Origin: Microvirga sp. SRT01 | GTDB lineage: Bacteria > Pseudomonadota > Alphaproteobacteria > Sphingomonadales > Sphingomonadaceae | DNA length: 64,000 bases | NCBI GenBank assembly: GCA_018139225.1 | Contig: JAGSNX010000002.1 | Coordinates: 558,001-622,000, forward strand | Direction: 5' to 3' | Shown here: one piece after another, positions 40,931-49,997 of the stretch | Layout: each line of letters starts with the position of its first letter | How positions within the stretch are numbered: the stretch's first letter is position 1 | The notes under the pieces: model-generated | Told to the model about the DNA's origin: nothing | The model's input: the letters and a program-made list of their open reading frames with translations, nothing else | The model's database searches: none | Translations under genes and position numbers: made by a program

Positions 40931-42016
40931 CTACTCGCCAGCCAACACCGACGATCGACGGCCGACAGCAGCCGCCTCGTCCAGATACCCCTCCAACTCT
41001 GCCGCACGGTGCGCCGCCGTATGCTGCGCCAGAATGCGCGCCTGCGCCGCCGCGCCGATCGCCGCCGCATCGTCTCGCGCCAGCGCCGCCAGCACATCGG
41101 CGGTGCCGTCCGCCAGCACGATTTCGGTACCCGGCGTCAGCAGCGTCTCCAGCCCCGACCAGCGGTCGGACACGATCGCCGTCGCGCATGCGCCCGCTTC
41201 GAACAGCCGCACCGAGGGCGACCAGCCCGCCGCGATCATGTCCGCGCGGGTGACGTTCAGCGTGTAGCGGGATGCGGAGTAGAAATGGGCGTGCTCCGCC
41301 GGTGGAAGATGCTCGATCCGCTCGACATTGTCCGGCCAATCGATCGACGCGGGATATTGAGGTCCGGCCACCACGAAGCGCAGATCGGGACGCGCCCGCG
41401 CCGGCGCGAGCAGCAGGCGGTCCAGCGTCGGCTGGCGGTCGTCGCTATAGGTGCCGAGATACGACAGGTCCCATCGCTTCTCCGCACCGGTCGGACGATA
41501 AAGCGCCGGATCGACCGAACAATACAGTGCCCGTGCGGCCGGCGCGCCATAGCGTCCTTCCAGCACGTCGAGCGTCGGCCCACCGGTGAAGGACAGGTAC
41601 ACGTCGTAACCGGGGATCACCTCCGCCGAGATATACTCGAAATCACCGCGCGATAGCTTCGCCAGCGTCACCGGCGTGTCGATGTCGTAGAAGGCGGTGG
41701 TGCCGGTCGCGGTCGCCTGGACGAAGCGCGCGACCTCGACGCCCTCGGGAACGTAGGAGCCGACGATCACCGCGTCCGCCCCCGCGATCGCCACGCCCCA
41801 GCTTTTCCGCAGGTCCGGCAGGTCGTCGTAAAAGGCGAGCGTGCAATAGTCCGGGGTCAGGCAGTCACGGTGATCCCGGTACCAGGGCACGTCGCGCTCC
41901 AGAAACAGGATGTCGTGGCCTCGGGCGGCAAATGCCTTCAGCAACGCTCGGAAGGTCGTGGCGTGGCCGTTACCCCACGCCGACGACAGGCTGAGGCCGA
42001 GGACGACCAGCCTCAT
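40931..42016 (-). CDS. CgeB-like glycosyltransferase (third of three)
   Basis: This 361-residue cytosolic protein has an N-terminal nucleotide-free half (MRLVVLGLSLSSAWGNGHATTFRALLKAFAARGHDILFLERDVPWYRDHRD) and a C-terminal GT-B donor-binding half (DLSYLGTYSDDRQPTLDRLLLAPARARPDLRFVVAGPQYP; LNVTRADMIAAGWSPSVRLFEAGACATAIVSDRWSGLETLLTPGTEIVLA). The last block is the glycosyltransferase 1_2 (CgeB) signature. It starts by a 4-base overlap with the gene upstream. It is the last gene of the six-gene minus-strand operon. Donor and acceptor are unknown. Confidence 0.85.
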   Translation of the reverse strand: MRLVVLGLSLSSAWGNGHATTFRALLKAFAARGHDILFLERDVPWYRDHRDCLTPDYCTLAFYDDLPDLRKSWGVAIAGADAVIVGSYVPEGVEVARFVQATATGTTAFYDIDTPVTLAKLSRGDFEYISAEVIPGYDVYLSFTGGPTLDVLEGRYGAPAARALYCSVDPALYRPTGAEKRWDLSYLGTYSDDRQPTLDRLLLAPARARPDLRFVVAGPQYPASIDWPDNVERIEHLPPAEHAHFYSASRYTLNVTRADMIAAGWSPSVRLFEAGACATAIVSDRWSGLETLLTPGTEIVLADGTADVLAALARDDAAAIGAAAQARILAQHTAAHRAAELEGYLDEAAAVGRRSSVLAGE

Positions 42017-43101
42017 GCCGCCTCCGCCGTGCGGGTGGCGTATTCGCGCAGCAGCGCATCGACCTGCGCGCCGCGCAGCGCATAGGTATGCTCCGACAAA
42101 ACACGGGCGAGCGCGGCCTGACCGATCGCGTGGGCGCGCTCTGGCGTCAGGGTGGCCATATGCTCCGCCACGTCCTGACCGTCGCGCGCGACCAGCACTT
42201 CCTCGTCGGGGATCAGGAACTGCTCGATCCCCTCCCATGCGTCGGTAATCAGGCACGCCGCCGCGCCCGCCGCCTCGAAGACGCGCGTCGCTGGGGAGAA
42301 GCCGACATGCGCCATCGAATCGCGCGCCACGTTCAACACGGCCTTTGGCGTGCAGTTGAACGCGTTGTGCTCGGCCGTGTAGACATGGCCGCGGTGACGG
42401 ACGTTGCCGGGCATGTCCTTGCTGTCCCAGCCATTGCCGCCGATCAGGAACTGGCGTTCGGGCAGCAGCGCGGCGGGACGCAGGAAGAACTCCTCCACCC
42501 GTGCCTCGCGGTCGGGCAGGCGATTGCCGAGAAACGCGAGGTCGCACGCGAACCGTTCATCCGGTTCGACCGGATAGTGCGTCGTCGGGTCGAGCGCGTT
42601 GTAGACGGGGATGCACTCCGCCGCACCGAACTGGCGGTAGGCTTCGATGACGGGCGGCCCGCCGCCATAGGTCAGCACCATGTCCAGGTCGGGCAGGGCG
42701 GCGCGCACCGGATGGCCGGGATCGGCGCGCATTTCGTCCAGCGTTGCGGCGGCGTCGACATCCCAGAAGATCTTGATCGCATGTGGCGCTGCGTTGGCGA
42801 TCGCCCCTTCCAGCAATTCGCGGTCGAAGACGCCGACGCCGTTGGCCTTGACCACCACGTCGGCGCGCGCGGCCTCGGCGAGGACGCTGCGCATCGCCTC
42901 CTCGGTCGCGGGGTAGACGACGACGCGTGCCCACTCCGGCGGATCGATATCGCGGTGCTGCTGCCGGTCGAACGCATCGGGTTCGTAGAAGGTGATGTCG
43001 TGCCCGCGCGACGCGAGATCGCGAAGGATGCCGCGGTAATAGGTGGCGGCACCATTCCAGTAGGAACTGAGCAGGCTGGAGCCATAGAAGGCGATTTTCA
43101 T
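42013..43101 (-). CDS. CgeB-like glycosyltransferase (second of three)
   Basis: This 362-residue paralogue of its neighbours begins MKIAFYGSSLLSSYWNGAATYYRGILRDLASRGHDITFYEPDAFDRQQHRD. The C-terminal half has CDLAFLGNRLPDREARVEEFFLRPAALLPERQFLIGGNGWD and LNVARDSMAHVGFSPATRVFEAAGAAACLITDAWEGIEQFLIPDEEVLVA, the CgeB-type donor site with the acidic residue in the V-F-E-A block. Stop and start overlaps of 4 bases on both sides show tight translational coupling. Shared openings with the flanking genes point to local gene duplication. Confidence 0.87.
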   Translation of the reverse strand: MKIAFYGSSLLSSYWNGAATYYRGILRDLASRGHDITFYEPDAFDRQQHRDIDPPEWARVVVYPATEEAMRSVLAEAARADVVVKANGVGVFDRELLEGAIANAAPHAIKIFWDVDAAATLDEMRADPGHPVRAALPDLDMVLTYGGGPPVIEAYRQFGAAECIPVYNALDPTTHYPVEPDERFACDLAFLGNRLPDREARVEEFFLRPAALLPERQFLIGGNGWDSKDMPGNVRHRGHVYTAEHNAFNCTPKAVLNVARDSMAHVGFSPATRVFEAAGAAACLITDAWEGIEQFLIPDEEVLVARDGQDVAEHMATLTPERAHAIGQAALARVLSEHTYALRGAQVDALLREYATRTAEAA

Positions 43102-44198
43102 GCGGCCTCTTTCCGGTCGAAGGCGGCGACGACCGTCAGCAGTTCGTCGGCGCGGTGGGCGCAGGTATGGCGGGCACGGATCGTCTCCAGCCCGGATCGG
43201 ACGAGCGAGGCGCGAAGCTCCGCATCCCCGCGCAGGGCGGTCAGGTGGGCGGTGATTGCGTCGCCGTCGGCCGCGGTCAGGTAATCCTGGCCGGGCCGGA
43301 ACAGATGCTCGGCGTCGTCCCACGGCGCGGAGACGAGCGGGATACCGCACGCCAGCGCCTCGAACACCCGGATCGTTGGAATACCCGGCAGGATCGTCGC
43401 ATAATAGCGGCGGGGGACATGCACCGTCGCCAGATGGCGGGCGAAAATGCCCGGTGCCGACGCGTTGGGAGCCCAGCCGTGATAGCGTGCGCCGTGCCGC
43501 TCCAGCATCGCGAGCGCCTCGTCCGGATAGCGGACGCCGTAGATATCGAGCGGCAGGCCGACCGCGGCGGCGGGGGCGAACAGGAAGCGCTCCAGTTCCG
43601 CCGTCCGCTCGCCGTCGCCCCAATTGCCGATCCAGACCAGCCCATCGCGCTCGCCCTCAACCTCGGGTGGATGGAACAGGCGGGTGTCGGCCGCCTCGTG
43701 CCAGACCCACACACGGTCGCGCCAGCCCCAGCCGCGATACACCTCGGCCAGCGTCTCCCCGAAGGCGAGGACACCGTCATAGCGCGACAGGTCGAACGCC
43801 TGCATCTCCTCGGGCGCGCTGACGGCGCGGTGGTGCGTATCGTGGAACAACAGGCGGAACCGCGCGCCGCGCGCGCGCAGCCGCCCGACCTCGGCGACCA
43901 GCGCCGGCTCGTTCCATTCGTGGACGATGACCAGATCGGCACCGTCGACCAGTTCATCGACGGGCGTATCGGGGGCATAGGTGACAGGAGACAAGTCTGG
44001 ATACAGGGTGCGAAACGGCGTCAGCCCGTCGTCGCCGGCATCGGCGAGCAGGTTGGACAGGCTCCAGTTCTCCTGCGGTTCCAGCGCCTGCACGTCATGG
44101 CCGCGCGCGATCAGTTCTCGCAGTACCCCACGCAGGAAATGCGCGTTACCGTGATTCCAGCAGGAGCGCAGCGAGTGGGTGAGATAGACGATCCTCAT
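43098..44198 (-). CDS. CgeB-like glycosyltransferase (first of three)
   Basis: This 366-residue protein opens MRIVYLTHSLRSCWNHGNAHFLRGVLRELIARGHDVQALEPQENWSLSN and shares the GxNAxxxRGxLRxLxxRGHD pattern of its two downstream neighbours. The donor half reads GLVWIGNWGDGERTAELERFLFAPAAAVGLPLDIYGVRYP and VPRRYYATILPGIPTIRVFEALACGIPLVSAPWDDAEHLFRPGQDYLTA. There is no signal peptide or membrane segment. It overlaps both neighbours by 4 bases. The three paralogues probably add sugars in sequence to one acceptor; that is inference. Confidence 0.87.
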   Translation of the reverse strand: MRIVYLTHSLRSCWNHGNAHFLRGVLRELIARGHDVQALEPQENWSLSNLLADAGDDGLTPFRTLYPDLSPVTYAPDTPVDELVDGADLVIVHEWNEPALVAEVGRLRARGARFRLLFHDTHHRAVSAPEEMQAFDLSRYDGVLAFGETLAEVYRGWGWRDRVWVWHEAADTRLFHPPEVEGERDGLVWIGNWGDGERTAELERFLFAPAAAVGLPLDIYGVRYPDEALAMLERHGARYHGWAPNASAPGIFARHLATVHVPRRYYATILPGIPTIRVFEALACGIPLVSAPWDDAEHLFRPGQDYLTAADGDAITAHLTALRGDAELRASLVRSGLETIRARHTCAHRADELLTVVAAFDRKEAA

Positions 44199-45283
44199 GC
44201 CGCGACCTTCGCGCTGGGCGTCACCAGCCCGGCATACAGCGCCGCCATCGCGCCCGCCGTCGCGGCGGGCGTGTAGCGCTGCGCCCGCAGGCGGGCGGCT
44301 TCCGACAGATGCGCGCGCAGGCCGGCGTCTCCGCGCACGCGCGCGATCGCGGCGACATAGGCGTCCTCGTCCTCCTCGACGAGCAACGCGGCACCGGTCC
44401 AGAGTTCGCGGAACGTGTCGATGTTCGACAGGATCAGCGGACATCCCGCCTGCGCCGCCTCCAGCACCGCCAGCCCGAACGGTTCGAAGCGGGCGGCGGA
44501 CACGAAAATCGGGCGCGCCGCCAGCTCGCGCGCGAGCCCGTCAGGGCCGAGCCGGCCCAGCGCCTTGAGATACGCGATGTCGGCGCGCTCTCCGTGCGGC
44601 CCCATCACGGCACCGGCGGCGCGGAACGACACCGGCAACCGCGCGGCGACGCGGTCGAGCATCGGGGTCTCCTTGACCAGATCCCACAGGCGTCCAGCGG
44701 TGAATAGGGCGTCGGCTGGCGGTATGCCGGTGGGCAGCGGCAACGGCGCGCGGCCATTGTGGACGACGAGCGGCGCGACCTCCAGCGTATGGTGGCGAGT
44801 CACCGCGTCGGCGTGGCTGGCGCTCGGCGCGACGACGACATCGGCGGCTTGCAGACCGACGCGGTTCATCGCGTCGAGCCATGCGTAGCGGTCGCCCGGC
44901 ACCTCCCCATGCGCAGCGCGCCACCACGTGCCGATGCAGCCATGCGCGACGGCGACGACGGGCTGCGAGAGGTCTCCGCCCGCCGCCAGCGTCGGCATGT
45001 TCGCCTGCACCAGATCGACCCGCTCGCGCCGGGCGAGGGCAGCGATCGCGCGGCCGGCGGCAATCATCGGTGCGGGGCCGTCGCACAGCCAGTCGAGCGG
45101 CAGGCCGGTATCGACCAGCGTCACGCCTGCTATGGCCGCGACCTGCGCCCGCTGCTCGTCGTCGGGAGAGGGGCCGAGCACCGCCAGCAGCGTTTCGACG
45201 CCGAGCGGCGTCAGCGCCTCCGCCAGATCGGTCGCGTACTGCCAGACACCGCCGATCGCGTCGGCGGTCATCAATATCCGCAT
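44195..45283 (-). CDS. Family 4-type glycosyltransferase
   Basis: This 362-residue GT-B glycosyltransferase begins MRILMTADAIGGVWQYATDLAEALTPLGVETLLAVLG, with VVAVAHGCIGTWWRAAHGE and VVVAPSASHADAVTRHH in the acceptor half. The GT4 donor block is IFVSAARFEPFGLAVLEAAQAGCPLILSNIDTFRELWTGAALLVEEDE, with the E-x7-E pattern (EPFGLAVLE). A VHNGRAPLPLP segment matches the usual linker. The start codon overlaps the stop of the epimerase by one base (TGATG). It differs from the three CgeB-like genes that follow it. Confidence 0.88.
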   Translation of the reverse strand: MRILMTADAIGGVWQYATDLAEALTPLGVETLLAVLGPSPDDEQRAQVAAIAGVTLVDTGLPLDWLCDGPAPMIAAGRAIAALARRERVDLVQANMPTLAAGGDLSQPVVAVAHGCIGTWWRAAHGEVPGDRYAWLDAMNRVGLQAADVVVAPSASHADAVTRHHTLEVAPLVVHNGRAPLPLPTGIPPADALFTAGRLWDLVKETPMLDRVAARLPVSFRAAGAVMGPHGERADIAYLKALGRLGPDGLARELAARPIFVSAARFEPFGLAVLEAAQAGCPLILSNIDTFRELWTGAALLVEEDEDAYVAAIARVRGDAGLRAHLSEAARLRAQRYTPAATAGAMAALYAGLVTPSAKVAA

Positions 45284-46341
45284 CAGGACGCCATCGCGTG
45301 CTGCCGCAGCGTCAGGCCGCGCTCGCCCGCCAGCCACTCGGCCAGTGCGGCGACGCCATCGCGCCACGGCACCTTCGGCTTCAGCCCGAGTTCGGCCTCT
45401 GCCAGCCGCGTGTCGGCGACGAAATACCGCTGGTCGCCCGCGCGCCAGTCCGAATAGCTGACGTCGACGTCGCGCCCCGTCAGATCGCCGATATGCGCGA
45501 GCAGGCGGCGCAGGCTGACCGCGTTGCCGGCACCACCGCCCAGATTGAATGCGCGCCCCGATACGCGATCGATCCGCCGCCACGCCTGCACATAGGCGTC
45601 GACGGCGTTCGACACGTCGAGAATGTCGCGGACCTGATGCCCGTCGCCGTAGAGCGTGATCGGCTTGCCCTCCAGCGCGCGGATCAGGAAATGCGCCACC
45701 CAGCCCTGATCCTCCGTCCCCATCTGCCGCCGCCCATAGATGCAGCTCATCCGCAGTACCGCCGTCGGCACGCCGAAACTGCGCGCGTAATCCAGCACAT
45801 ACTGGTCCGCCGCGCCCTTGGAGCAGCCGTAAGGGGTGTGGAAGTCGAGCGGCCGACGCTCGTCGATGCCATGCCCGCGCACCGCCGGATCGACGGGCAC
45901 ATAGGCGTCATTCTCCAGCGCGAAGTCGAGGTCGGTCAGGTCGCCATACACCTTGTTGGTCGAGGCGAAGACCAGCGGCGTACCGTCACCGCGACGTCGC
46001 AGCGCATCAAGAAGGTTCAGCGTGCCGGCGATGTTGATCGAGAAATCGTCGCGCGGATCGTCGAGGCTGGTCGTCACCGCAACCTGCGCGGCGAGGTGGA
46101 ACACCGCCTTGGCGTCGCGCGCCGCATCGACCAGGACCTGTTCGTCACGGATGTCGGCGACGACCGGCTCGATCCGGTCGCCATGCCGCTCCGTCAGCCA
46201 GCGTAGATTGCCCTCCACGCCCGATCGCAGCAGCGCGTCATAGACCCGGACACGGTGGCCGTCGCTTGCCAGCCGGTCGGCAAGGTTGGAGCCGATGAAC
46301 CCGGCCCCGCCGGTGACGAGGATCGGCCGGTCGTCGCTCAT
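45283..46341 (-). CDS. NAD-dependent sugar-nucleotide epimerase/dehydratase (second)
   Basis: This 352-residue extended short-chain dehydrogenase has an NAD-binding LVTGGAGFIGSNLADRLASDGHRVRVYD, VFHLAAQVAVTTSLDDPRDDFSINIAGTLNLLDA, a catalytic YxxxK in TPYGCSKGAADQYVLDYARSFGVPTAVLRMSCIYGRRQ, and GDGHQVRDILDVSNAVDAY. It is closest in pattern to CDP-paratose 2-epimerase and related C2/C4-modifying enzymes, recognisable by the NKVYG motif and the lengthy YVPVDPAVRGHGIDE insert. The substrate sugar nucleotide cannot be fixed from sequence. It overlaps the gene upstream by 4 bases. Confidence 0.9.
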   Translation of the reverse strand: MSDDRPILVTGGAGFIGSNLADRLASDGHRVRVYDALLRSGVEGNLRWLTERHGDRIEPVVADIRDEQVLVDAARDAKAVFHLAAQVAVTTSLDDPRDDFSINIAGTLNLLDALRRRGDGTPLVFASTNKVYGDLTDLDFALENDAYVPVDPAVRGHGIDERRPLDFHTPYGCSKGAADQYVLDYARSFGVPTAVLRMSCIYGRRQMGTEDQGWVAHFLIRALEGKPITLYGDGHQVRDILDVSNAVDAYVQAWRRIDRVSGRAFNLGGGAGNAVSLRRLLAHIGDLTGRDVDVSYSDWRAGDQRYFVADTRLAEAELGLKPKVPWRDGVAALAEWLAGERGLTLRQHAMAS

Positions 46342-47453
46342 GCCACCAGCCCCCGGCTTTCGAGTTCGGCGCGCATCTGGTCGACGCGGTCGCTCGCGGT
46401 CTGCTGTGCCACCCACTCGGCCAGCACTGCGAGGCCGTCGCCGAAATCCTGCCGCGCGCGGAAGCCGAGCGTGTCGGCGGCGAGCGTCGTGTCGCAGAAA
46501 CAATGGCGGATATCGCCGATCCGCGCCTTGCCGACGATCTGCGGCTCGATCTGGTTCTTGCCCATCGCTTTCGCCAGTTCGGTCGCGACTTCGGTGACGG
46601 AGCGATCATGACCGGAGCCGATGTTGAACGTGCCTCCCGCCGCCTGCGGCAGCACGAGCGCCTCCGCAAAGGCGCGCGCCACGTCGCCGACATGCACGAA
46701 GTCGCGGCGCTGTTCGCCATCCTCGAAGATCATCGGCTGCTGCCCGTTGAGCAACCGCGATGCGAAGATCGCGAGCACGCCCGTATAGGGATTGGAGAGC
46801 GCCTGACCCGGGCCGTAGACGTTGAACAGGCGCAGGCACACGCCCTCGATCCCGTACGGCGCGGACATGATGTGCGTGGTGCGCTCCTGCACATATTTGT
46901 TGAGCGCGTAGATCGAAGACAGGTTCGGCCGCTTCCACTCGGGCGTGGCTACCGCCTGCAACGGACGGCCGGCGCGATCGACGGGTTCCCAGTTGGATAA
47001 ACCGTCGCGCAGACCGCGGCGTTCGGCATCCTCGATCAGCGTGCCGTCCGCATCGCGGTACAGCCCCTCGCCATAGATCGACATCGACGACGCGGTGACG
47101 ACACGACGAACCGGCTGGTCGATCAGCGCCTCGAACAGGACAGCCGTGCCGACGTCGTTGGTCGAGGTATAGCGCTCGACCTCGTACATCGACTGGCCGA
47201 CGCCGACTTCGGCGGCCAGGTGGATGACGCTGTCCACGCCCTGCAAGGCGCGCGCGACGGCGGCCTTGTCGCGCACGTCGCCGCGGATCAATTCCGCTTC
47301 CGGGTTGAGCATCGCGGATCCATCGACATCGCCGTGCACCTGATCGATCAGCGCATCCAGCACGCGGACCTCGTGCCCCCGCGTCAGCAACTCTTCGGCG
47401 ACCGAGCGCCCGATGAACCCGGCGCCGCCGGTGATGAGGACCGTCTCGCTCAC
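46338..47453 (-). CDS. NAD-dependent sugar-nucleotide epimerase/dehydratase (first)
   Basis: This 371-residue protein starts with GTG (47453). It has VLITGGAGFIGRSVAEELLTRGHEVRVLDALIDQVHGD, VIHLAAEVGVGQSMYEVERYTSTNDVGTAVLFEAL, catalytic SSIYALNKYVQERTTHIMSAPYGIEGVCLRLFNVYGPGQ and GEQRRDFVHVGDVARAF. These are the hallmarks of UDP-glucose 4-epimerase-like enzymes. It is the first gene of the minus arm of the locus, whose promoter must lie in 47454-47700 facing the histidine phosphatase gene. Confidence 0.9.
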   Translation of the reverse strand: MSETVLITGGAGFIGRSVAEELLTRGHEVRVLDALIDQVHGDVDGSAMLNPEAELIRGDVRDKAAVARALQGVDSVIHLAAEVGVGQSMYEVERYTSTNDVGTAVLFEALIDQPVRRVVTASSMSIYGEGLYRDADGTLIEDAERRGLRDGLSNWEPVDRAGRPLQAVATPEWKRPNLSSIYALNKYVQERTTHIMSAPYGIEGVCLRLFNVYGPGQALSNPYTGVLAIFASRLLNGQQPMIFEDGEQRRDFVHVGDVARAFAEALVLPQAAGGTFNIGSGHDRSVTEVATELAKAMGKNQIEPQIVGKARIGDIRHCFCDTTLAADTLGFRARQDFGDGLAVLAEWVAQQTASDRVDQMRAELESRGLVA

Positions 47454-47700
47454 GGCCGCACTCCCTGCGGTTGGCTGAGCGAGGTTAATGCACGGGCGCG
47501 CGGCTTGATGCTCAAAGTACCTGTTCCCCTATCGTCGGGCGTTTTCGCCACGGGGGTGTAACAATCCGGCTTCTTCTTTGTTCCTATTGATTTGGATCAA
47601 CTATCAACGGCTTAGACCAAGGAACTTAGAAGCTGCATGAGGTGTTGGACCCGTAACGACGCCGGCGACTCGCGGGCTTTTCCGGAGTGGCGATACAGGC
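47454..47700. other. Divergent promoter region of the glycoside locus
   Basis: This 247-base gap separates the two arms. It is the AT-richest part of the neighbourhood, including TTCTTCTTTGTTCCTATTGATTTGG and AACTATCAACGGCTTAGACC around 47571-47620. I see no clear operator. Nothing in it looks coding. Confidence 0.5.
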
Positions 47701-48300
47701 GTGACGGCGACGTTCCTTCTCATCAGGCATGCGGCGCACATCCATCTGGACCGGATCTTCTCCGGCCGGATGCCCGCCGTGCCATTGAGCAACGTGGGCC
47801 GCGCACAGGCGCAGAGGCTGGCCACCAGCCTTTCGTCCGAGCCGGTCGACCGCATCATCGCCAGCCCGCTCGACCGTACGCGCGAAACCGCGCAGGCAAT
47901 TGGCGACGCGCGCGGGCTGCCGGTGCAAACTGATCCGGCGTTGCTGGAAATCGACCTCGGCGACTGGACCGGGCGGACGCTCGACGGTTTCGGCGACGAT
48001 CCCGAGTGGCGCGCGTGGAATACCGCACGCGGCACTGCGCGCATTCCCGGCGGCGAGACGATGGCGGAGGCCACCGGGCGGATCGTCGCCCTGCTCGACC
48101 GGTTGGCGCGCGAGCCGGCGGATGCGACGATCGCGATCGTCAGCCACTCCGACATAATCCGCGGCGCGGTGGCGCATGTGCTCGGCCTGCCGCTGGACCA
48201 TCTGCTGCGCTTCGACATCCACCCGGCCTCCGTCACGCGCGTCGTTTGGGGTGACTGGGGGGCGAAACTCATGAGCTTGAACGAACGGGGAGGGGCGTGA
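47701..48300 (+). CDS. Histidine phosphatase family protein
   Basis: This 199-residue protein starts with GTG. The phosphohistidine motif is LLIRHAAH (usual R-H-G replaced by R-H-A), with the second His in IAIVSHSDIIRGAVAHVLGLP and supporting residues in IIASPLDRTRETAQAIGDARGLPV and LLEIDLGDWTGRTLDGF. This is the CobC/phosphoglycerate-mutase-like branch. In this locus it may dephosphorylate a sugar phosphate or glycoside intermediate; that is inference from context. It is the first gene of the plus arm and overlaps the methyltransferase start. Confidence 0.87.
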   Translation: MTATFLLIRHAAHIHLDRIFSGRMPAVPLSNVGRAQAQRLATSLSSEPVDRIIASPLDRTRETAQAIGDARGLPVQTDPALLEIDLGDWTGRTLDGFGDDPEWRAWNTARGTARIPGGETMAEATGRIVALLDRLAREPADATIAIVSHSDIIRGAVAHVLGLPLDHLLRFDIHPASVTRVVWGDWGAKLMSLNERGGA

Positions 48301-49085
48301 TGGACGCGAACGCGCTGAGGGAACGGGTGGCGGAGTTGTCGCCCTGGTTTCACAATATCGATCTCGGCCACGGTGTGTGGACCGCGCCCGAGCATTTTCT
48401 GGGTGATTATCCCGGCTTCAAGTTCCATCGCTTCGCCGATGCGCTGCCCGCCGACCTGACCGGCAAGACGGTGCTCGATATCGGCTGCAACGCCGGCTTC
48501 TACTCAGTGGAGATGAAGCGGCGCGGCGCGGCCCGGGTGTTGGGGATCGATAGCGACGACCGCTATCTGGCGCAGGCTCGGCTGGCGGCCGAAGCCTTGG
48601 GAGGGGCGGGCGACATCGAGTTCCGCAACCTGTCGGTCTACGACGTGGGCGCGCTGGGCGAGCGGTTCGACGTCGTCATATTCATGGGCGTGCTCTATCA
48701 TCTGCGCCACCCGCTGCTCGCGCTCGACCTGATCCGGGAGCATGTCGCGGACGACCTGATGCTGTTCCAGACGATGCAGCAGGGGTCGGACGACCTGTCC
48801 GACGTGCCGGCGAACCATCCCTTTCACAAGCCGGGCACGTTCGACCCGCCCGACTATTTCAACGATCCCGGCTACCCCAAGCTGCACTTCATCGAGCGCG
48901 AGTTCGCGGACGACTGGACCAACTGGTGGGCCCCGAACCGCGCCGCGAGCGAGGCGATGCTGCGCGCCGCCGGCTTCACGGTCGAGGCGCAGCCGGACCA
49001 CGACGTATATCTGTGCCGCGTCGCGCCCGTTCCCTATGCGGAATACGGGCCGGCGGCGGTCTATCCTGCGAAAGGCGTGCGATGA
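48300..49085 (+). CDS. SAM-dependent methyltransferase (TIGR04290-type)
   Basis: This 261-residue class I methyltransferase has SAM-binding KTVLDIGCNAGFYSVEMKRRGAARVLGIDSDDRYLAQARLAAE and FDVVIFMGVLYHLRHPLLALDLIREH. Its opening (ELSPWFHNIDLGHGVWTAPEHFLGDYPGFKFHRFADALP) and the NWWAPNRAASEAMLRAAGF end resemble CmoB-like carboxymethyl/methyl transferases and match what I recall of the TIGR04290 family, found in glycosyltransferase-rich loci. ATG 48300 overlaps the phosphatase stop by one base and follows GGGGAGGGG. Confidence 0.85.
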   Translation: MDANALRERVAELSPWFHNIDLGHGVWTAPEHFLGDYPGFKFHRFADALPADLTGKTVLDIGCNAGFYSVEMKRRGAARVLGIDSDDRYLAQARLAAEALGGAGDIEFRNLSVYDVGALGERFDVVIFMGVLYHLRHPLLALDLIREHVADDLMLFQTMQQGSDDLSDVPANHPFHKPGTFDPPDYFNDPGYPKLHFIEREFADDWTNWWAPNRAASEAMLRAAGFTVEAQPDHDVYLCRVAPVPYAEYGPAAVYPAKGVR

Positions 49086-49993
49086 TCGAAGCGGCGATGA
49101 TCTGGAACGAGCCCAACAACAAATCGCATTGGGACCCGGAGGTCGATCCCGACTGGTCGATCTTCGCCGACACGGTGACGCGGGCCGGCGGCGCGATCGC
49201 CGCGATCAACCCGGCAGTGACGCGGGTGCTGGGCGGCATGTCGCCGATCGACCCGCTGTGGCTGAAGCGGATCGAGGCGCACGGCGCGCTGGATGCGGTC
49301 GACGTCATCGCGGTGCATGGGTTTCCGCTCGACTGGAACCTGTGGTCGATCCACGACTGGCCGCAGCGGATTGCCGAGATCGAGGCGGTGACTCACAAGC
49401 CGGTCTGGGTGACGGAGGTCGGCGTCGGCTCGTTCGGGGCGGAGGAGGTGCAGGTGTTCGGCCTGCGCCGCACCGCCGAACTGCTGATCGGCCGCGTTCC
49501 GCGCGTCTTCTGGTACTCGCTGTTCGACCTGCCGATGGAGTGGGGCGCGGAGACGCGCCACCGCGAGGCGGAAGGTTCGAGCTATTACCGGCATTTCTAC
49601 ATGGGCCTGATCCGCCCGGACGGCACACCCAAACCAGCGCTGGACGATTATGCCAAGGTGGCGGGCGAGATGGGCCTGATGCAGTGGTTCCATTATCAGG
49701 ACCCGCGGCTGGACGACGCGGTCGCGTGGATGAAGCGGCTGGGTACGAAGAAGCTGCGTACCGGGCTGAGTTGGGCGGACAGCTTTCGTCCGGACGCGAT
49801 CGGCTGGTTCGACCGACAGATGGAGGCGCTGGCGGAATTCGACGTCACCGTCACCTTCTGCTTCACACCTGAGCATCTCGGCGTCCAGCCGCATCACACC
49901 AGCGCCGCGCGCGATCCGCAGGCGTTCGCGGATTTCTGCGCGTGGATGATCGACCGCTATGCACCCGCCGTCGCGAACACGGCGGTGGCGTGA
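49082..49993 (+). CDS. Cytosolic GH39-like glycoside hydrolase
   Basis: This 303-residue protein has no signal peptide. The opening MIEAAMIWNEPNNKSHWDPEVDPDWSIFADTVTRAGGAIAA contains the W-N-E-P acid/base glutamate of clan GH-A enzymes. KPVWVTEVGVGSFGAEEVQVFGLRRTAELLIG supplies the nucleophile glutamate. These resemble beta-xylosidase-like GH39 proteins, shortened. The last third (QWFHYQDPRLDDAVAWMKRLGTKKLRTGLSWADSFRPDAIGWFDRQMEALAEFDVTVTFCF) looks like a second partial barrel repeat. It overlaps the methyltransferase by 4 bases. A cytosolic glycosidase in a glycosyltransferase locus suggests trimming of an intermediate. Confidence 0.82.
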   Translation: MIEAAMIWNEPNNKSHWDPEVDPDWSIFADTVTRAGGAIAAINPAVTRVLGGMSPIDPLWLKRIEAHGALDAVDVIAVHGFPLDWNLWSIHDWPQRIAEIEAVTHKPVWVTEVGVGSFGAEEVQVFGLRRTAELLIGRVPRVFWYSLFDLPMEWGAETRHREAEGSSYYRHFYMGLIRPDGTPKPALDDYAKVAGEMGLMQWFHYQDPRLDDAVAWMKRLGTKKLRTGLSWADSFRPDAIGWFDRQMEALAEFDVTVTFCFTPEHLGVQPHHTSAARDPQAFADFCAWMIDRYAPAVANTAVA

Positions 49994-49997
49994 CCCA

